From Brevibacillus choshinensis (GTDB lineage Bacteria > Bacillota > Bacilli > Brevibacillales > Brevibacillaceae), in NCBI RefSeq assembly GCF_016811915.1, contig NZ_CP069127.1, positions 4,181,001 to 4,245,000 on the forward strand: DNA of 64,000 bases, written 5' to 3'. The notes below the pieces were generated by a model. It was not told where the DNA came from. It ran no database searches and saw only the letters and a list, made by a program, of their open reading frames with translations. Positions 1 through 8,486 of this stretch are shown in pieces. How positions within the stretch are numbered: the first letter of the stretch is position 1; the number at the start of each line of letters is the position of its first letter. The translations under genes were made by a program, and so were the position numbers.

Positions 1-962
1 ATATCGGCTTGCACTTCCACAGCCATGTCGCCTGGTTTCGCTTCGCCTTTCAAGATTTTCACAGCCATATCCGCTGTTTGGGCACCCAATTTGGAGTAAT
101 CAATCCCGTAAGTGGCAATCGCACCGCTCTTCACGGAGTTTTCTTCACCCGCGATGACAGGAAGCTTTTGAGACTCTGCTACACCCAGTACCGCTGCGAT
201 CGAAGAAACGACCAGGTTGTCAGTTGGGATGTAGTAGGCATCCACTTTCCCTACCATGGATTCAGCCGCTTGCTTCACTTCTGTAGCGCTGGTGATCGCC
301 GCTTCCTGGATCGTCAGACCGAGTTTGTCTGCTACAGCCTTGGCTGCATCCACCTGTACCTTGGAATTTACTTCTCCAGAGCTGTAAATGATTCCTACCG
401 ATTTGGCATCGGCTTTCAATTCTTTGATCAGCTTCAGCTGTTCTTCCACTGGATTCATGTCAGAGGTTCCCGTTACGTTGCCTTCAGGTTTTTCCATCGC
501 TTTTACCAGTCCAGCTTCCACTGGATCCGTTACCGCTGTGAACAATACCGGAATCTCTTTGCTTGTTTGCGCTGCCGCTTGGGCCGATGGTGTCGCAATT
601 GCCAGCACCAGGTCTACCTTGTCCGCTTCAAACTTTTGAGCGATGGAAATCGCGGTATCCATGCTGCCTTGCGCAGATTTCACGTCAATTTTCACTTGCT
701 TGTCTTGCTCATATCCTTTTTTTGCCAGCTCGGCGATAAAGCCTTCACGCGCTGCGTCTAAAGCAGGGTGCTCGACGAATTGGGAGATCCCGATGGTCAG
801 TTGCTTGTCAGCTGCTGGTGCTGGCGCATTGTTGGATGCTGGCGCCGGGCTTTGGTTGTTAGCCGGAGTGGCGCTTTGCTGTCCACACGCGGTGACGGAC
901 AAAAGCAGCAAAGGAAATAAAATACTCTGAATCATTTTCATAGGTCTCTTTTGTTTGAACAT
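1..962 (-). CDS. ABC transporter substrate-binding lipoprotein, TrpX-like (partial)
   Basis: The gene runs off the left edge, leaving about 320 codons. The product begins with a lipoprotein signal: a basic start, a hydrophobic stretch and LSVTAC with the lipid-carrying Cys at about residue 26, so it should sit on the outer face of the membrane. The rest fits the TrpX-type family of ABC substrate-binding proteins, with recognisable blocks such as EHPALDA, IATPSAQAA and GNVTGTSD. It is a close paralogue of the next gene to the right. The ATG at 962 gives a proper basic n-region and has a G-rich stretch about 12 bases upstream; the ATG at 941 is the alternative. Permease and ATPase genes would be expected just off the left edge. 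The substrate cannot be read from the sequence. Confidence 0.85.
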   Translation of the reverse strand, partial: MFKQKRPMKMIQSILFPLLLLSVTACGQQSATPANNQSPAPASNNAPAPAADKQLTIGISQFVEHPALDAAREGFIAELAKKGYEQDKQVKIDVKSAQGSMDTAISIAQKFEADKVDLVLAIATPSAQAAAQTSKEIPVLFTAVTDPVEAGLVKAMEKPEGNVTGTSDMNPVEEQLKLIKELKADAKSVGIIYSSGEVNSKVQVDAAKAVADKLGLTIQEAAITSATEVKQAAESMVGKVDAYYIPTDNLVVSSIAAVLGVAESQKLPVIAGEENSVKSGAIATYGIDYSKLGAQTADMAVKILKGEAKPGDMAVEVQAD

Positions 963-1029
963 TTTGATCAATAACCCCCCAAAAATTTTTTCTCAATTTT
1001 AACACGCGTAAAACATTTTTAAAAGAAGA

Positions 1030-1055
1030 AAAAAGAGAGCTTGGAGCTCTCTTTT
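1030..1055 (-). terminator. Rho-independent terminator after the second binding-protein gene
   Basis: A perfect 8-bp stem (AGAGAGCT/AGCTCTCT) with a three-base loop, flanked by A and T runs, starts right at the stop codon of the 1055-2065 gene. It separates the two binding-protein genes, so the left one either relies on read-through or has its own promoter in the 90-bp gap. Confidence 0.85.
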
Positions 1056-2065
1056 TACTTGATGATTTCTTTCGCCTGCTGTTTGAGCTCATCGGATACT
1101 TGGAGTCCAAACTTCTGGGCTGCCGTTTCATTGATGTATAGTTCGGCTTGTTTGGAAATCTCTACAGGCGTATCGGCTACCGCTTGTCCTTTCAGAACCC
1201 GCGCTGCCATCTCACCGGTCTGTTTACCCATGCCGTAATAATCAATTCCATAGGTGGCTACCGCGCCGCGTTTTACGGTGTCCGTATCAGAAGCAAAGAC
1301 TGGAATCTTGCTCTGCTCGGCTGCACCCAAAACAGCTTCAAACGCAGAAACGACGGTGTTGTCGATCGGAATGAACAAGGCTTCGGACTTCGCTGTCAGT
1401 CCGCTTGCCGCCAGTTGTACTTCTGACAGCTGCGAAATGCCTGCTTTGACGATTTCGATGCCTTCTTTGCTGGCAGCTGCCTCGAGATCCTTCACTTGCA
1501 CTTCAGAGTTCACCTCAGAAGTCGTGTAGATCACTCCCAGCTTTTTCAAGTTGGGCAGGAACTTTTTGATCAGCTGCAGTTGTTGTTCCATGGATACTTT
1601 ATCTGAGGTACCGGTCACATTGCCGTCTGGCTTCTCCAAACTGCTGACCAGCTGTGCCGACAGCGGATCTGTTACGGCACTGAATACGACAGGCTTGTCA
1701 GTAATGGCTTTTGCTGCTGCTTGTGCGGATGGAGTGGCGATGGCCACGACCAAATCCTTTTTGTCACCAGCGTATTTTTGCGCAATGGAAACGGTGTTGT
1801 TCATGTCTCCGTGGGCATTTTGGAAATCCACTTCCAGATTCTTTCCTTCTTCAAAGCCAGAACCTTTCAATCCATCCAAAATCCCTTGGTGAATGGCATC
1901 CAATGCCGGATGCTCCACGAATTGCGTCAAACCCAATTTTACCGTTTGCTGCCCTTCACTTGGCTTTGCTGCGGTTGGCTGGGTTGTTCCACCTGTTTGA
2001 TTGCCGCATGCTGCCAAAGAAAATGCCAGCAACGCGGTCAGTCCCATACTGACTGCTCGTCTCAT
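1055..2065 (-). CDS. ABC transporter substrate-binding lipoprotein, TrpX-like
   Basis: A complete 336-residue binding lipoprotein. The signal peptide ends in SLAAC, with the lipidated Cys at residue 20, followed by a Gly/Thr/Gln-rich linker and the two-lobed binding fold (residues about 40-330). It shares long blocks with the partial gene on its left (FVEHPALDA, ATPSAQAAA, NVTGTSD, EVNSEVQV), so the pair is a tandem duplication. TrpX-like proteins deliver small ligands, in some cases aromatic amino acids, to an ABC permease; here the ligand is unknown. An AGGAGG-type site lies close upstream of the ATG. No T-box or other riboswitch is visible in the 240 bp upstream. Confidence 0.88.
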   Translation of the reverse strand: MRRAVSMGLTALLAFSLAACGNQTGGTTQPTAAKPSEGQQTVKLGLTQFVEHPALDAIHQGILDGLKGSGFEEGKNLEVDFQNAHGDMNNTVSIAQKYAGDKKDLVVAIATPSAQAAAKAITDKPVVFSAVTDPLSAQLVSSLEKPDGNVTGTSDKVSMEQQLQLIKKFLPNLKKLGVIYTTSEVNSEVQVKDLEAAASKEGIEIVKAGISQLSEVQLAASGLTAKSEALFIPIDNTVVSAFEAVLGAAEQSKIPVFASDTDTVKRGAVATYGIDYYGMGKQTGEMAARVLKGQAVADTPVEISKQAELYINETAAQKFGLQVSDELKQQAKEIIK

Positions 2066-2144
2066 CTCAACTTCCTCCTCTAGGCTCTGCTTCGCTACTT
2101 TCTACTTACGACTATACTACTAGCTAACTTGGAAACTCTGACTC

Positions 2145-2172
2145 ATTATACTACGCAGAAAAGATTTTTTCA
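2145..2172 (-). promoter_or_regulatory. Candidate SigA promoter of the binding-protein gene
   Basis: Reading leftward, a perfect TATAAT lies at 2150-2145, about 80 bases before the start codon. The best -35 at 16 bases spacing is the weak TGAAAA. The -10 is convincing, the -35 is not. Confidence 0.4.
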
Positions 2173-2298
2173 TCAATATTTTTAAAAGCATTCCCAAGAA
2201 ATTAATGCCGATCTTTCTTCCCTTTTTAGTCCAAATTACTCGATTAACTTATTGATATATACCTTTCGTGTATATTGATATGCAAATAAAAGCAGGGA

Positions 2299-2318
2299 TG
2301 GATCCGCTCAGGAATCCA
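2299..2318 (-). terminator. Possible terminator overlapping the stop codon of the CNNM gene
   Basis: A 7-bp stem (TGGATTC with GGATCCA, one G-U pair) and a six-base loop overlap the stop codon and are followed by CTGCTTTTATTT on the minus strand. The T tract is imperfect. Confidence 0.4.
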
Positions 2319-3618
2319 CCACTGCTTCCTCGACAGGCAGCTTTTTCACAATGACGCGCGTGATCCGATAATGATCCACTTCTTCAACAAAGAATTGGTA
2401 ATTTCCCTTCTTCACCATATCCCCTACCCGCGGCGAGTGATCAAATTGCATGTAAATCCAGCCTGCGAGCGTGTCTACCTCGTTCGACTCCAGATCGATG
2501 TCCAGATAATCGCTCACTTCTTCCAACAGCATGCGTCCATCAAGGGAGAGGATGTTGTCTTTTCGTTCCACCTCTGGCCGCTCGTCATCGAATTCATCCT
2601 GGATGTCTCCCACGATTTCTTCCATGATGTCCTCGAGCGTCACCAACCCGGCGGTACCTCCATACTCGTCGATGATGATCGCCAGCTGGCCACGCTGCTT
2701 TTGGAGCATCGTGAGCAGACGGCTTATGGATATCGTCTCGGGAACGGTCAGCACCGAACGCATCAGTGACTGCAGATCGCGCTGCTCTCCTTCCAAAAGA
2801 CCGGTCAGCATGTCTTTGATGTGCAAGCTCCCTACCACATGATCTTTGTCCCCGTCGACGACCGGATAACGGGTAAAGCGTCCATTTTGCACCAGCCTCA
2901 CGTTTTCCTCGAAAGGATCACGAATATTGAGCACGACCATGTCTGTCCGGGGCACCATGATTTCGCGTGCCATCGTTTCGGAGAAGTCGAAGATATTATC
3001 TACCAGCATCATTTCCGTATTGTCGATCAATCCGCTTTTGTGGCTCTCATTCACCAGGATGCGGATTTCCTCCTCGGTATGCGCCTCCTGGTGCGGCTCC
3101 ATCGAGATATGAAACAACGCGAGAAATCGGGAAGCGGACCAGTTCAAGAGCGCGATGAACGGATACATGATTTTGTGGAACCACATGATCGGCTTCGCCA
3201 CGGCCAGCACGATCGTTTCTGTCTTTTGAATGGCCAATGTCTTCGGGGCAAGCTCCCCTAGCACGATATGCAAAAAGGTAATGACAGAGAACGCAATAAT
3301 AAAGGAAATGCTGCTGGTCAGTGTCTCGTTTAGTCCGAAGTAGCGAAAAACAGGGTGCAGCAATTGGGCGACAGCGGGCTCTCCCAACCACCCGAGTCCG
3401 AGCGAAGCGAGAGTGATCCCCAGCTGACAGGCAGAGAGATACGCATCCAGATTGTGCAGCACCTTTTCTACATTTACCGCATTGCCATTCCCTTCTGCGA
3501 CCAGCTGCGATATCCGCGATTCCCTCACCTTGACGACGGCGAATTCGGTCGCCACAAAAAAGCCATTGAGGAGCACGAGGATGATGACCATCCCCAAGTT
3601 AAACCAGGTCGAAAGCAT
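2308..3618 (-). CDS. CNNM/CorC-type membrane protein with CBS pair
   Basis: A 436-residue protein of the hemolysin III/CorC-like (CNNM, DUF21) family, which is tied to divalent cation (Mg2+, Co2+) export or homeostasis at the membrane. The order is standard: a DUF21 membrane domain with an N-terminal helix and further hydrophobic segments (about 1-195), a CBS pair (about 210-335, containing MVPRTDM and DEYGGTAGLVTLEDI) and a CorC_HlyC domain at the C-terminus (about 350-425). The start is the ATG at 3618, preceded by GGGAGGGCGATGAG; the frame stays open 72 codons further upstream, but that stretch lacks a ribosome site and runs into the divergent helicase gene. The 140-bp divergent gap must hold both promoters. 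Confidence 0.9.
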   Translation of the reverse strand: MLSTWFNLGMVIILVLLNGFFVATEFAVVKVRESRISQLVAEGNGNAVNVEKVLHNLDAYLSACQLGITLASLGLGWLGEPAVAQLLHPVFRYFGLNETLTSSISFIIAFSVITFLHIVLGELAPKTLAIQKTETIVLAVAKPIMWFHKIMYPFIALLNWSASRFLALFHISMEPHQEAHTEEEIRILVNESHKSGLIDNTEMMLVDNIFDFSETMAREIMVPRTDMVVLNIRDPFEENVRLVQNGRFTRYPVVDGDKDHVVGSLHIKDMLTGLLEGEQRDLQSLMRSVLTVPETISISRLLTMLQKQRGQLAIIIDEYGGTAGLVTLEDIMEEIVGDIQDEFDDERPEVERKDNILSLDGRMLLEEVSDYLDIDLESNEVDTLAGWIYMQFDHSPRVGDMVKKGNYQFFVEEVDHYRITRVIVKKLPVEEAVVDS

Positions 3619-3761
3619 CTCATCGCCCTCCCTTCCGTCCTTCCTTTGGGATATTGTTTCCCACCCTGGGACAAATGTTACCTCTTCGTTTTTCTTTCTT
3701 TTCCCGATTGTGATACCATGGTTCTGAATGAATATGCAGCTTGCTAGTGAGGTGGCATCAC

Positions 3762-5438
3762 TTGTCTTACCGTCCAGATTTGCCCATGATCGTGCAAAGT
3801 GACCGAACGATTCTGCTGGAGACGCAGCATCCATTATTTGCTGAGGCGAGACAAGCCCTCCACGGCTTCGCCGAACTGATCAAAAGTCCGGAATACATGC
3901 ACACGTATCGGATTACTCCCCTGTCTCTGTGGAATGCCGCTGCAAGCGGACTGACGCACGAGCAGGTATCCGGCGCGCTTGGCACGTATAGTAAATACGG
4001 AGTTCCTCCCACAATCGTCAAAGAAATCGAGGAAACGATGTGCCGTTATGGTCGCATCCGTCTGGAAAAGTCAGTGGACGACATGATTCTGAAAAGCGAA
4101 GATCCTCTCTTGCTAGCAGAGCTTCTGGCGTATAAATCGATTACCCAATTAATAGAAGAATCACGCGGCGACGGGTATGTCATCAAGCCATACGCTCGCG
4201 GGTTGATCAAGCAAGAGCTCATTCACCTCGGCTATCCCGTGCAAGACCTTGCGGGCTACAGCACGGGTGAAAGCTGCCCGATACAATGGAGAGCCATCAC
4301 ATCGAGCGGACGTTCTTTTTCCCTTCGCCCCTATCAGGAGGAAGCGGTACACACGTTTCACTCTGGAGGAGCGGCGACAGGCGGGAGCGGAACCTTGGTG
4401 CTGCCGTGCGGAGCAGGGAAAACCGTGATTGGCCTCGGTGCCATCTGTCAATTGCAGACAGCTACCCTGATTTTGACAACAAACACCACATCGGTTCGCC
4501 AGTGGATAGCAGAGCTCCTCGACAAAACGGATTTGGATCCTTCGCAGATCGGGGAATACACGGGTGATCGCAAGGAAGTCAAGCCGATCACAGTCGCTAC
4601 TTATCAAATATTGACCTACCGTCCCAGCGCCGAGGATGAATTTCCTCACATGAAACTCTTTTCAGAGCGCGACTGGGGGCTTATTATTTACGATGAGGTT
4701 CATTTGCTGCCAGCGCCGGTTTTTCGGGTCACATCCGGCATTCAGGCCACGCGGCGGCTGGGTTTGACGGCTACGCTTGTTCGTGAGGACGGGCGTGAGG
4801 AAGACGTCTTTACCCTGATTGGTCCTAAAAAATATGAAGTTCCTTGGAAAATGATGGAGGAACAGGGATGGATTGCCGAGGCCCGCTGCAAGGAAATCCG
4901 CCTGCCGTTTGAATCCAAATGGCGGGAAGCATACGCGCGTGCCAGCGCTCGGCAAAAATTTCGCATCGCTGCCGAGAACCCGAGAAAGCTGGAAGTCGTC
5001 CGTTACCTGCTCGAACAGCACCCTAATGACCAGGTGCTGATCATCGGGCAATACGTCGATCAGCTGGATCACATGGCAAATGCCCTTCAGCTTCCTCTGA
5101 TTACGGGGAAAGTGCCAGAGAGCGAAAGGGAGTTGCTGTACCAGCAATTTAAACAGGGGAAAATCAAGCGCCTCATCGTTTCAAAGGTCGCCAACTTCGC
5201 AGTAGACTTGCCAGACGCAAACGTCGCGATCCAAATATCCGGAACGTTCGGCTCCAGACAAGAAGAAGCGCAGCGACTCGGGCGAATTCTGCGCCCAAAG
5301 ACCGATGAAAACAAGGCGCACTTTTATACGCTTGTGACACGAGATACCCGAGAGCAGGAATTTTCACTCCATCGTCAGCTTTTTCTCGTGGAACAAGGCT
5401 ATCCATACGATATTATAGAAATGGAAACGCTGGTTTGA
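3762..5438 (+). CDS. XPB/Ssl2-type DNA helicase (bacterial XPB)
   Basis: A 558-residue superfamily 2 helicase resembling archaeal and eukaryotic XPB, the 3'-5' ATP-dependent DNA unwinding or translocating enzyme of nucleotide excision repair. An N-terminal helicase-associated region (about 1-180) is followed by the Walker A box PCGAGKT near residue 215, the DEVH box near 310, the GLTAT motif III, and a C-terminal RecA lobe ending in QEEAQRLGRILRP (motif VI). I chose the TTG at 3762 because GAGGTGG lies six bases before it; the frame is open from a TTG at 3741 with no such site. Bacterial XPB is scattered across phyla and its role is poorly known. It stands alone here, with no nuclease partner such as Bax1 nearby. 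Confidence 0.9.
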   Translation: MSYRPDLPMIVQSDRTILLETQHPLFAEARQALHGFAELIKSPEYMHTYRITPLSLWNAAASGLTHEQVSGALGTYSKYGVPPTIVKEIEETMCRYGRIRLEKSVDDMILKSEDPLLLAELLAYKSITQLIEESRGDGYVIKPYARGLIKQELIHLGYPVQDLAGYSTGESCPIQWRAITSSGRSFSLRPYQEEAVHTFHSGGAATGGSGTLVLPCGAGKTVIGLGAICQLQTATLILTTNTTSVRQWIAELLDKTDLDPSQIGEYTGDRKEVKPITVATYQILTYRPSAEDEFPHMKLFSERDWGLIIYDEVHLLPAPVFRVTSGIQATRRLGLTATLVREDGREEDVFTLIGPKKYEVPWKMMEEQGWIAEARCKEIRLPFESKWREAYARASARQKFRIAAENPRKLEVVRYLLEQHPNDQVLIIGQYVDQLDHMANALQLPLITGKVPESERELLYQQFKQGKIKRLIVSKVANFAVDLPDANVAIQISGTFGSRQEEAQRLGRILRPKTDENKAHFYTLVTRDTREQEFSLHRQLFLVEQGYPYDIIEMETLV

Positions 5439-5461
5439 AACGTTTTAAAAATACCAGCGTC
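5436..5461 (+). promoter_or_regulatory. ECF-sigma-type promoter, probably autoregulatory
   Basis: TGAAAC and CGTC are separated by exactly 16 bases and lie about 30 bases before the sigma-factor start. This is the layout of promoters read by SigW/SigM-type ECF sigma factors in Bacillus. It overlaps the stop codon of the helicase gene. Confidence 0.7.
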
Positions 5462-5490
5462 TCATAGAGGGAAGGGAGGCCGGAGATTCA

Positions 5491-6060
5491 ATGCAATCCG
5501 ACGCCGAAATCATTCAGCGGATTCTTCAGGGCGACATCGAAGGGTATCGCGACCTCATCCAACGATACCAGCATATGATCTACGTATTCATCTACAAGAT
5601 GGTGAACAATCGCTCCGATGCGGAGGATCTCACTCAGGAAGTATTTGTTAAAGCGTATGAAAAACTGTCTACCTTTCGCGGGGACAGTCAATTTTCCTCG
5701 TGGCTGCACACGCTTGCCCGCAACAAGAGCATCGATTTCTTGCGTCGCCGGAAGTTTCATGATTCGGATGAGCAATTGGCCTATGTGCCATCAAATACAC
5801 GAGAAGAATCTCCTCAAGAATCGCTCATGAACAAGGAGCAGCGCCGTGAAATCGAAGAGGCATTCGCTTTACTGTCAGATACTTATCGAGAAGTAATCGT
5901 GCTACGCTGCACGCATGAATATCCGTTTGAAAAAATTGCGTCACTCCTCGGCATTGCCGAGTCGACTGCCCGCGTCCGATATCTGCGCGCTCGCCAGGAA
6001 CTAGCAAAATTGTTAACCCGCAAGGAAGGGGGGCTCGTACATGAACTGCCAGGCATTTAG
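5491..6060 (+). CDS. ECF RNA polymerase sigma factor
   Basis: A 189-residue group 4 (ECF) sigma factor. Region 2, with the -10 binding helix (DAEDLTQEVFVKAY, about residues 40-60), is followed by a short linker and region 4 with its helix-turn-helix (about 120-175, FALLSDTYREVIVLR then EKIASLLGI). The start is supported by AGGGAGG about 14 bases upstream. The anti-sigma gene begins 20 bases before this gene ends, so the two are translationally coupled. The upstream TGAAAC-N16-CGTC element suggests that the factor reads its own promoter, as SigW, SigM and SigX do in B. subtilis, usually in response to envelope stress. The stimulus here is an inference. Confidence 0.92.
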   Translation: MQSDAEIIQRILQGDIEGYRDLIQRYQHMIYVFIYKMVNNRSDAEDLTQEVFVKAYEKLSTFRGDSQFSSWLHTLARNKSIDFLRRRKFHDSDEQLAYVPSNTREESPQESLMNKEQRREIEEAFALLSDTYREVIVLRCTHEYPFEKIASLLGIAESTARVRYLRARQELAKLLTRKEGGLVHELPGI

Positions 6061-7402
6061 AAAAGCATGGTTAGAAGACACGGATAGTGATGTGATTTCT
6101 CATATAGAAACATGTGAGGACTGCATCATATGGATTGAAGAACAGATGACAACTGACGAGGAGGTGCAGTTCTTGAAGGAGGTTCCTTTACCATCGGTGA
6201 ACCTGGAAGAGAGAATCATGCAGGCCATCTACCAGGACGCCGGAAAAGGCACGCCCCCTCATGCCGCTACTGAATCGCTACAACCGCCGACACCGCTCGC
6301 AAGCAGCAAGCGTCGAACCAAAGGCTTCCCTTCACTCGCCTGGGTCAGCGCAGCAGCAGTCTTGCTCATCGTGGGTCTGGCAGGATACCAGCAGCTGCAA
6401 TCCAATGATTCGCAGATGGCCTCCATGCCGCAAAGCGCGACAAGCGGCTCTCCAAATCAAGGAATTGCGTACAACGCGGAAAGCCAGCCGGAAGCTCCCA
6501 AATCGGAAGCCCCGGTGCAAGACTCTCTCGCGACAAGCGATGCTGCTCCGGCTGCAGCGGGCACTTTGGCAAAACAGCAGGCTCCTGCCGCCCAAACGCC
6601 GAAGGCAGCGGATACTCCATCGGTTATGTCCGAATCTGCTATAGCCATGAATAAGCAGGCAAAAACAATCAGTCCCCAGTCGCGGGCTGCCACAGAATCA
6701 CAACCAACCGCTCGCAGCAGCGTTGTGACTCCACCCGTTACTGAGCCTGCCAAGAAAGAAACGACGATCGCCCTTGCTGATCAAGAAAAGGCCAGAAAAA
6801 GCGCAGCGAAAGCAACGGAGGAGACCGATCAATCCGTCGCAGCATCTGGCGAGCCCGTTTATTCGCTGACTGCCCAATCCGTCCCTGAAGCAGACGAGAA
6901 TGCATCTGCCAAAGCCGTGGTGGGGCCGCCAGCACCATCCGTTCAAAAAGCAGCGATCACACTTTCTACCTTCTCTGACATTGAGACAGCTGTACAAGCA
7001 TCTGACTTGCCTGTTCCCGTGCTGGCATCTTCGGCAAACGGATTCGCGGTCTCGGATATTTCCGTACAGTACGAATCCGAGACAAGTCAAAAGGCTACAC
7101 GACTCACTGCTGATTACAAGCGCAACAAGAGCTGGATTAAAATTGATGTCGTCCGTAACACGCACGGCAAACGCAGCCTCTCCATTCCGGGTACGTTTAC
7201 CGCTACCGAGTTGTTTACGGTCGGCCAAGAGCAAGCGATCGGCGTATCGTTTGATCAGCAAGGCGCAAAGCCATCCACCGTGCAGCACGCTGTTCACTTT
7301 AATGCGCAAGCAAAAAATCAGTCCTTGTACGTCGTCATGTCTGCCAATGGCATCAGTCTGGATGAATTAATCGAAACTGCAAAACAATTGACTTGGGAAT
7401 AA
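6041..7402 (+). CDS. Membrane anti-sigma factor, zinc-finger type
   Basis: A 453-residue single-pass membrane protein overlapping the sigma gene. The first 30 residues carry a zinc-binding anti-sigma finger (H21-x3-C25-x2-C28, plus C3), which should hold the sigma factor in the cytoplasm. One transmembrane helix follows at about 97-118. Then comes an unusually long Ala/Pro/Gln/Ser-rich outer stalk (about 125-290) and a folded C-terminal domain (about 300-453) like the DUF4367-type sensor domains of such proteins. Regulated proteolysis of the outer part would be the expected trigger. The C-terminal domain assignment is tentative; the finger and helix are clear. Confidence 0.85.
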   Translation: MNCQAFRKAWLEDTDSDVISHIETCEDCIIWIEEQMTTDEEVQFLKEVPLPSVNLEERIMQAIYQDAGKGTPPHAATESLQPPTPLASSKRRTKGFPSLAWVSAAAVLLIVGLAGYQQLQSNDSQMASMPQSATSGSPNQGIAYNAESQPEAPKSEAPVQDSLATSDAAPAAAGTLAKQQAPAAQTPKAADTPSVMSESAIAMNKQAKTISPQSRAATESQPTARSSVVTPPVTEPAKKETTIALADQEKARKSAAKATEETDQSVAASGEPVYSLTAQSVPEADENASAKAVVGPPAPSVQKAAITLSTFSDIETAVQASDLPVPVLASSANGFAVSDISVQYESETSQKATRLTADYKRNKSWIKIDVVRNTHGKRSLSIPGTFTATELFTVGQEQAIGVSFDQQGAKPSTVQHAVHFNAQAKNQSLYVVMSANGISLDELIETAKQLTWE

Positions 7403-7405
7403 CAG

Positions 7406-7445
7406 CAGGACACGTGAGCTTGAATAGCCACGTGTCCTTTTTTCT
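7406..7445 (+). terminator. Terminator of the sigma/anti-sigma operon
   Basis: A perfect 9-bp stem GGACACGTG/CACGTGTCC with a 12-base loop is followed by a run of T. Confidence 0.9.
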
Positions 7446-7453
7446 ATGGGATG

Positions 7454-7894
7454 CTATTTCACTTCGATCGCACCGCAGCCACCGATGATGGGAATCTCTT
7501 TGGCAACGTCTCTTTCCGTTGTGGTCAGCTCGATTCGAATACCACTGGGCTCATAGCAGAACAAAGCAACATATCCCCCTTCTTGCCCTTTGACACCGAT
7601 CCCTCCAAACTGCAGACGAATGTTACGCTGCTTCATGCGTTCTTCGATTTGGCGCAGGACGGCAATGGATTTCACAGACAGGGCCAGGTGATGCAGACCG
7701 GCTACGTTCACCGCAGCCCCCTGATCGGCTGTCTGCCACAGTGTAATCATCGTCGCACCGTCTGACACATAGGCATGGTGTCCAGCCTCATACTGCAAGA
7801 CTTCGAATTCTAAAACGTCCGTGAAAAATTCCTTGCTCTCCTCCAAATTCGTCACGCTCAAACCCACATGTGAAACCCCATTCGTCATCGCCAT
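7454..7894 (-). CDS. VOC (glyoxalase/dioxygenase fold) protein
   Basis: A 146-residue protein with the two beta-alpha-beta-beta-beta modules of the vicinal oxygen chelate superfamily. Likely metal ligands are the His of SHVGLSV near the start, the His pair of LHHLAL in the middle and the Glu of GIRIEL near the end. Family members include glyoxalase I, fosfomycin and bleomycin resistance proteins and ring-cleaving dioxygenases, so the substrate is open. The ATG at 7894 follows AGGGAGAGGG; the open frame extends 41 codons upstream into the neighbouring gene and should not be used. It forms a two-gene operon with the PNPOx-like gene, 23 bp away. Confidence 0.85.
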   Translation of the reverse strand: MAMTNGVSHVGLSVTNLEESKEFFTDVLEFEVLQYEAGHHAYVSDGATMITLWQTADQGAAVNVAGLHHLALSVKSIAVLRQIEERMKQRNIRLQFGGIGVKGQEGGYVALFCYEPSGIRIELTTTERDVAKEIPIIGGCGAIEVK

Positions 7895-7917
7895 CGTTTC
7901 CCTCTCCCTTTCTTTTT

Positions 7918-8370
7918 TCACATGCCCACCAATTTCGGAATGCGCGCAGAGCAATTGCGATACACTTCCTCGACCGTTACTCTGACCACTTGAATGCTGC
8001 CCGGAAACCACTCGCACAGGCTAGGATCGTCCAGCACTTCTGCCTTGCCATTGATGCGGAGCCGCTGCTGATGAGAGAAATCAATGAACAGCATGCCGAT
8101 CCTGGGATTTTCCAAGATGTTGCCCAAGCTTTGAAAAGCACCATTCCCCGGATAGTCCGGGAAGAGCAGCGTCTCATCGTCCAGTGCCTTTACCGCTGGC
8201 ACTCCGCCCCGAAAGCTGCAATCGCAGTTCCCGTTTCGGTCCGCTGTTGCGATGAAAAAGAACTCCATCGCTTCCACGTATCTGCGAAGGAGCGGCGTCA
8301 ATTTTTGCCCTACACGTATTCCCCCTGTCTGAAATTTGTCCCTCAGCCTTTGCTCACCACTTGGTTCCAT
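7918..8370 (-). CDS. Pyridoxamine 5'-phosphate oxidase-like flavoprotein
   Basis: A 150-residue split-barrel flavin-binding protein of the PNPOx-like family. Typical features are the segment EFFFIATADRNGNCDCSFRGG, the FPDYPGN turn that contacts flavin, and NPRIGMLFIDF. Such small members usually bind FMN, F420 or haem and act as oxidoreductases of unknown substrate rather than making pyridoxal phosphate. The ATG at 8370 has AAGGGGTGG upstream; an ATG nine codons earlier lacks a good site. It is the first gene of an operon with the VOC protein, suggesting a shared detoxification or redox job. Confidence 0.8.
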   Translation of the reverse strand: MEPSGEQRLRDKFQTGGIRVGQKLTPLLRRYVEAMEFFFIATADRNGNCDCSFRGGVPAVKALDDETLLFPDYPGNGAFQSLGNILENPRIGMLFIDFSHQQRLRINGKAEVLDDPSLCEWFPGSIQVVRVTVEEVYRNCSARIPKLVGM

Positions 8371-8439
8371 CGCTAACCACCCCTTCATAACCACCAAAAC
8401 AACTTTTAAACAGTTATAGAATACTCAATCTCCCAAACC

Positions 8440-8467
8440 TTGTAAATGCTTTTTTAGCGGTTATAAT
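8440..8467 (+). promoter_or_regulatory. SigA promoter of the CGNR-finger gene
   Basis: TTGTAA and a perfect TATAAT are separated by 16 bases, placing the transcript start about 12 bases before the chosen start codon. Confidence 0.65.
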
Positions 8468-8486
8468 AAAATAGAGGTGAATGACG

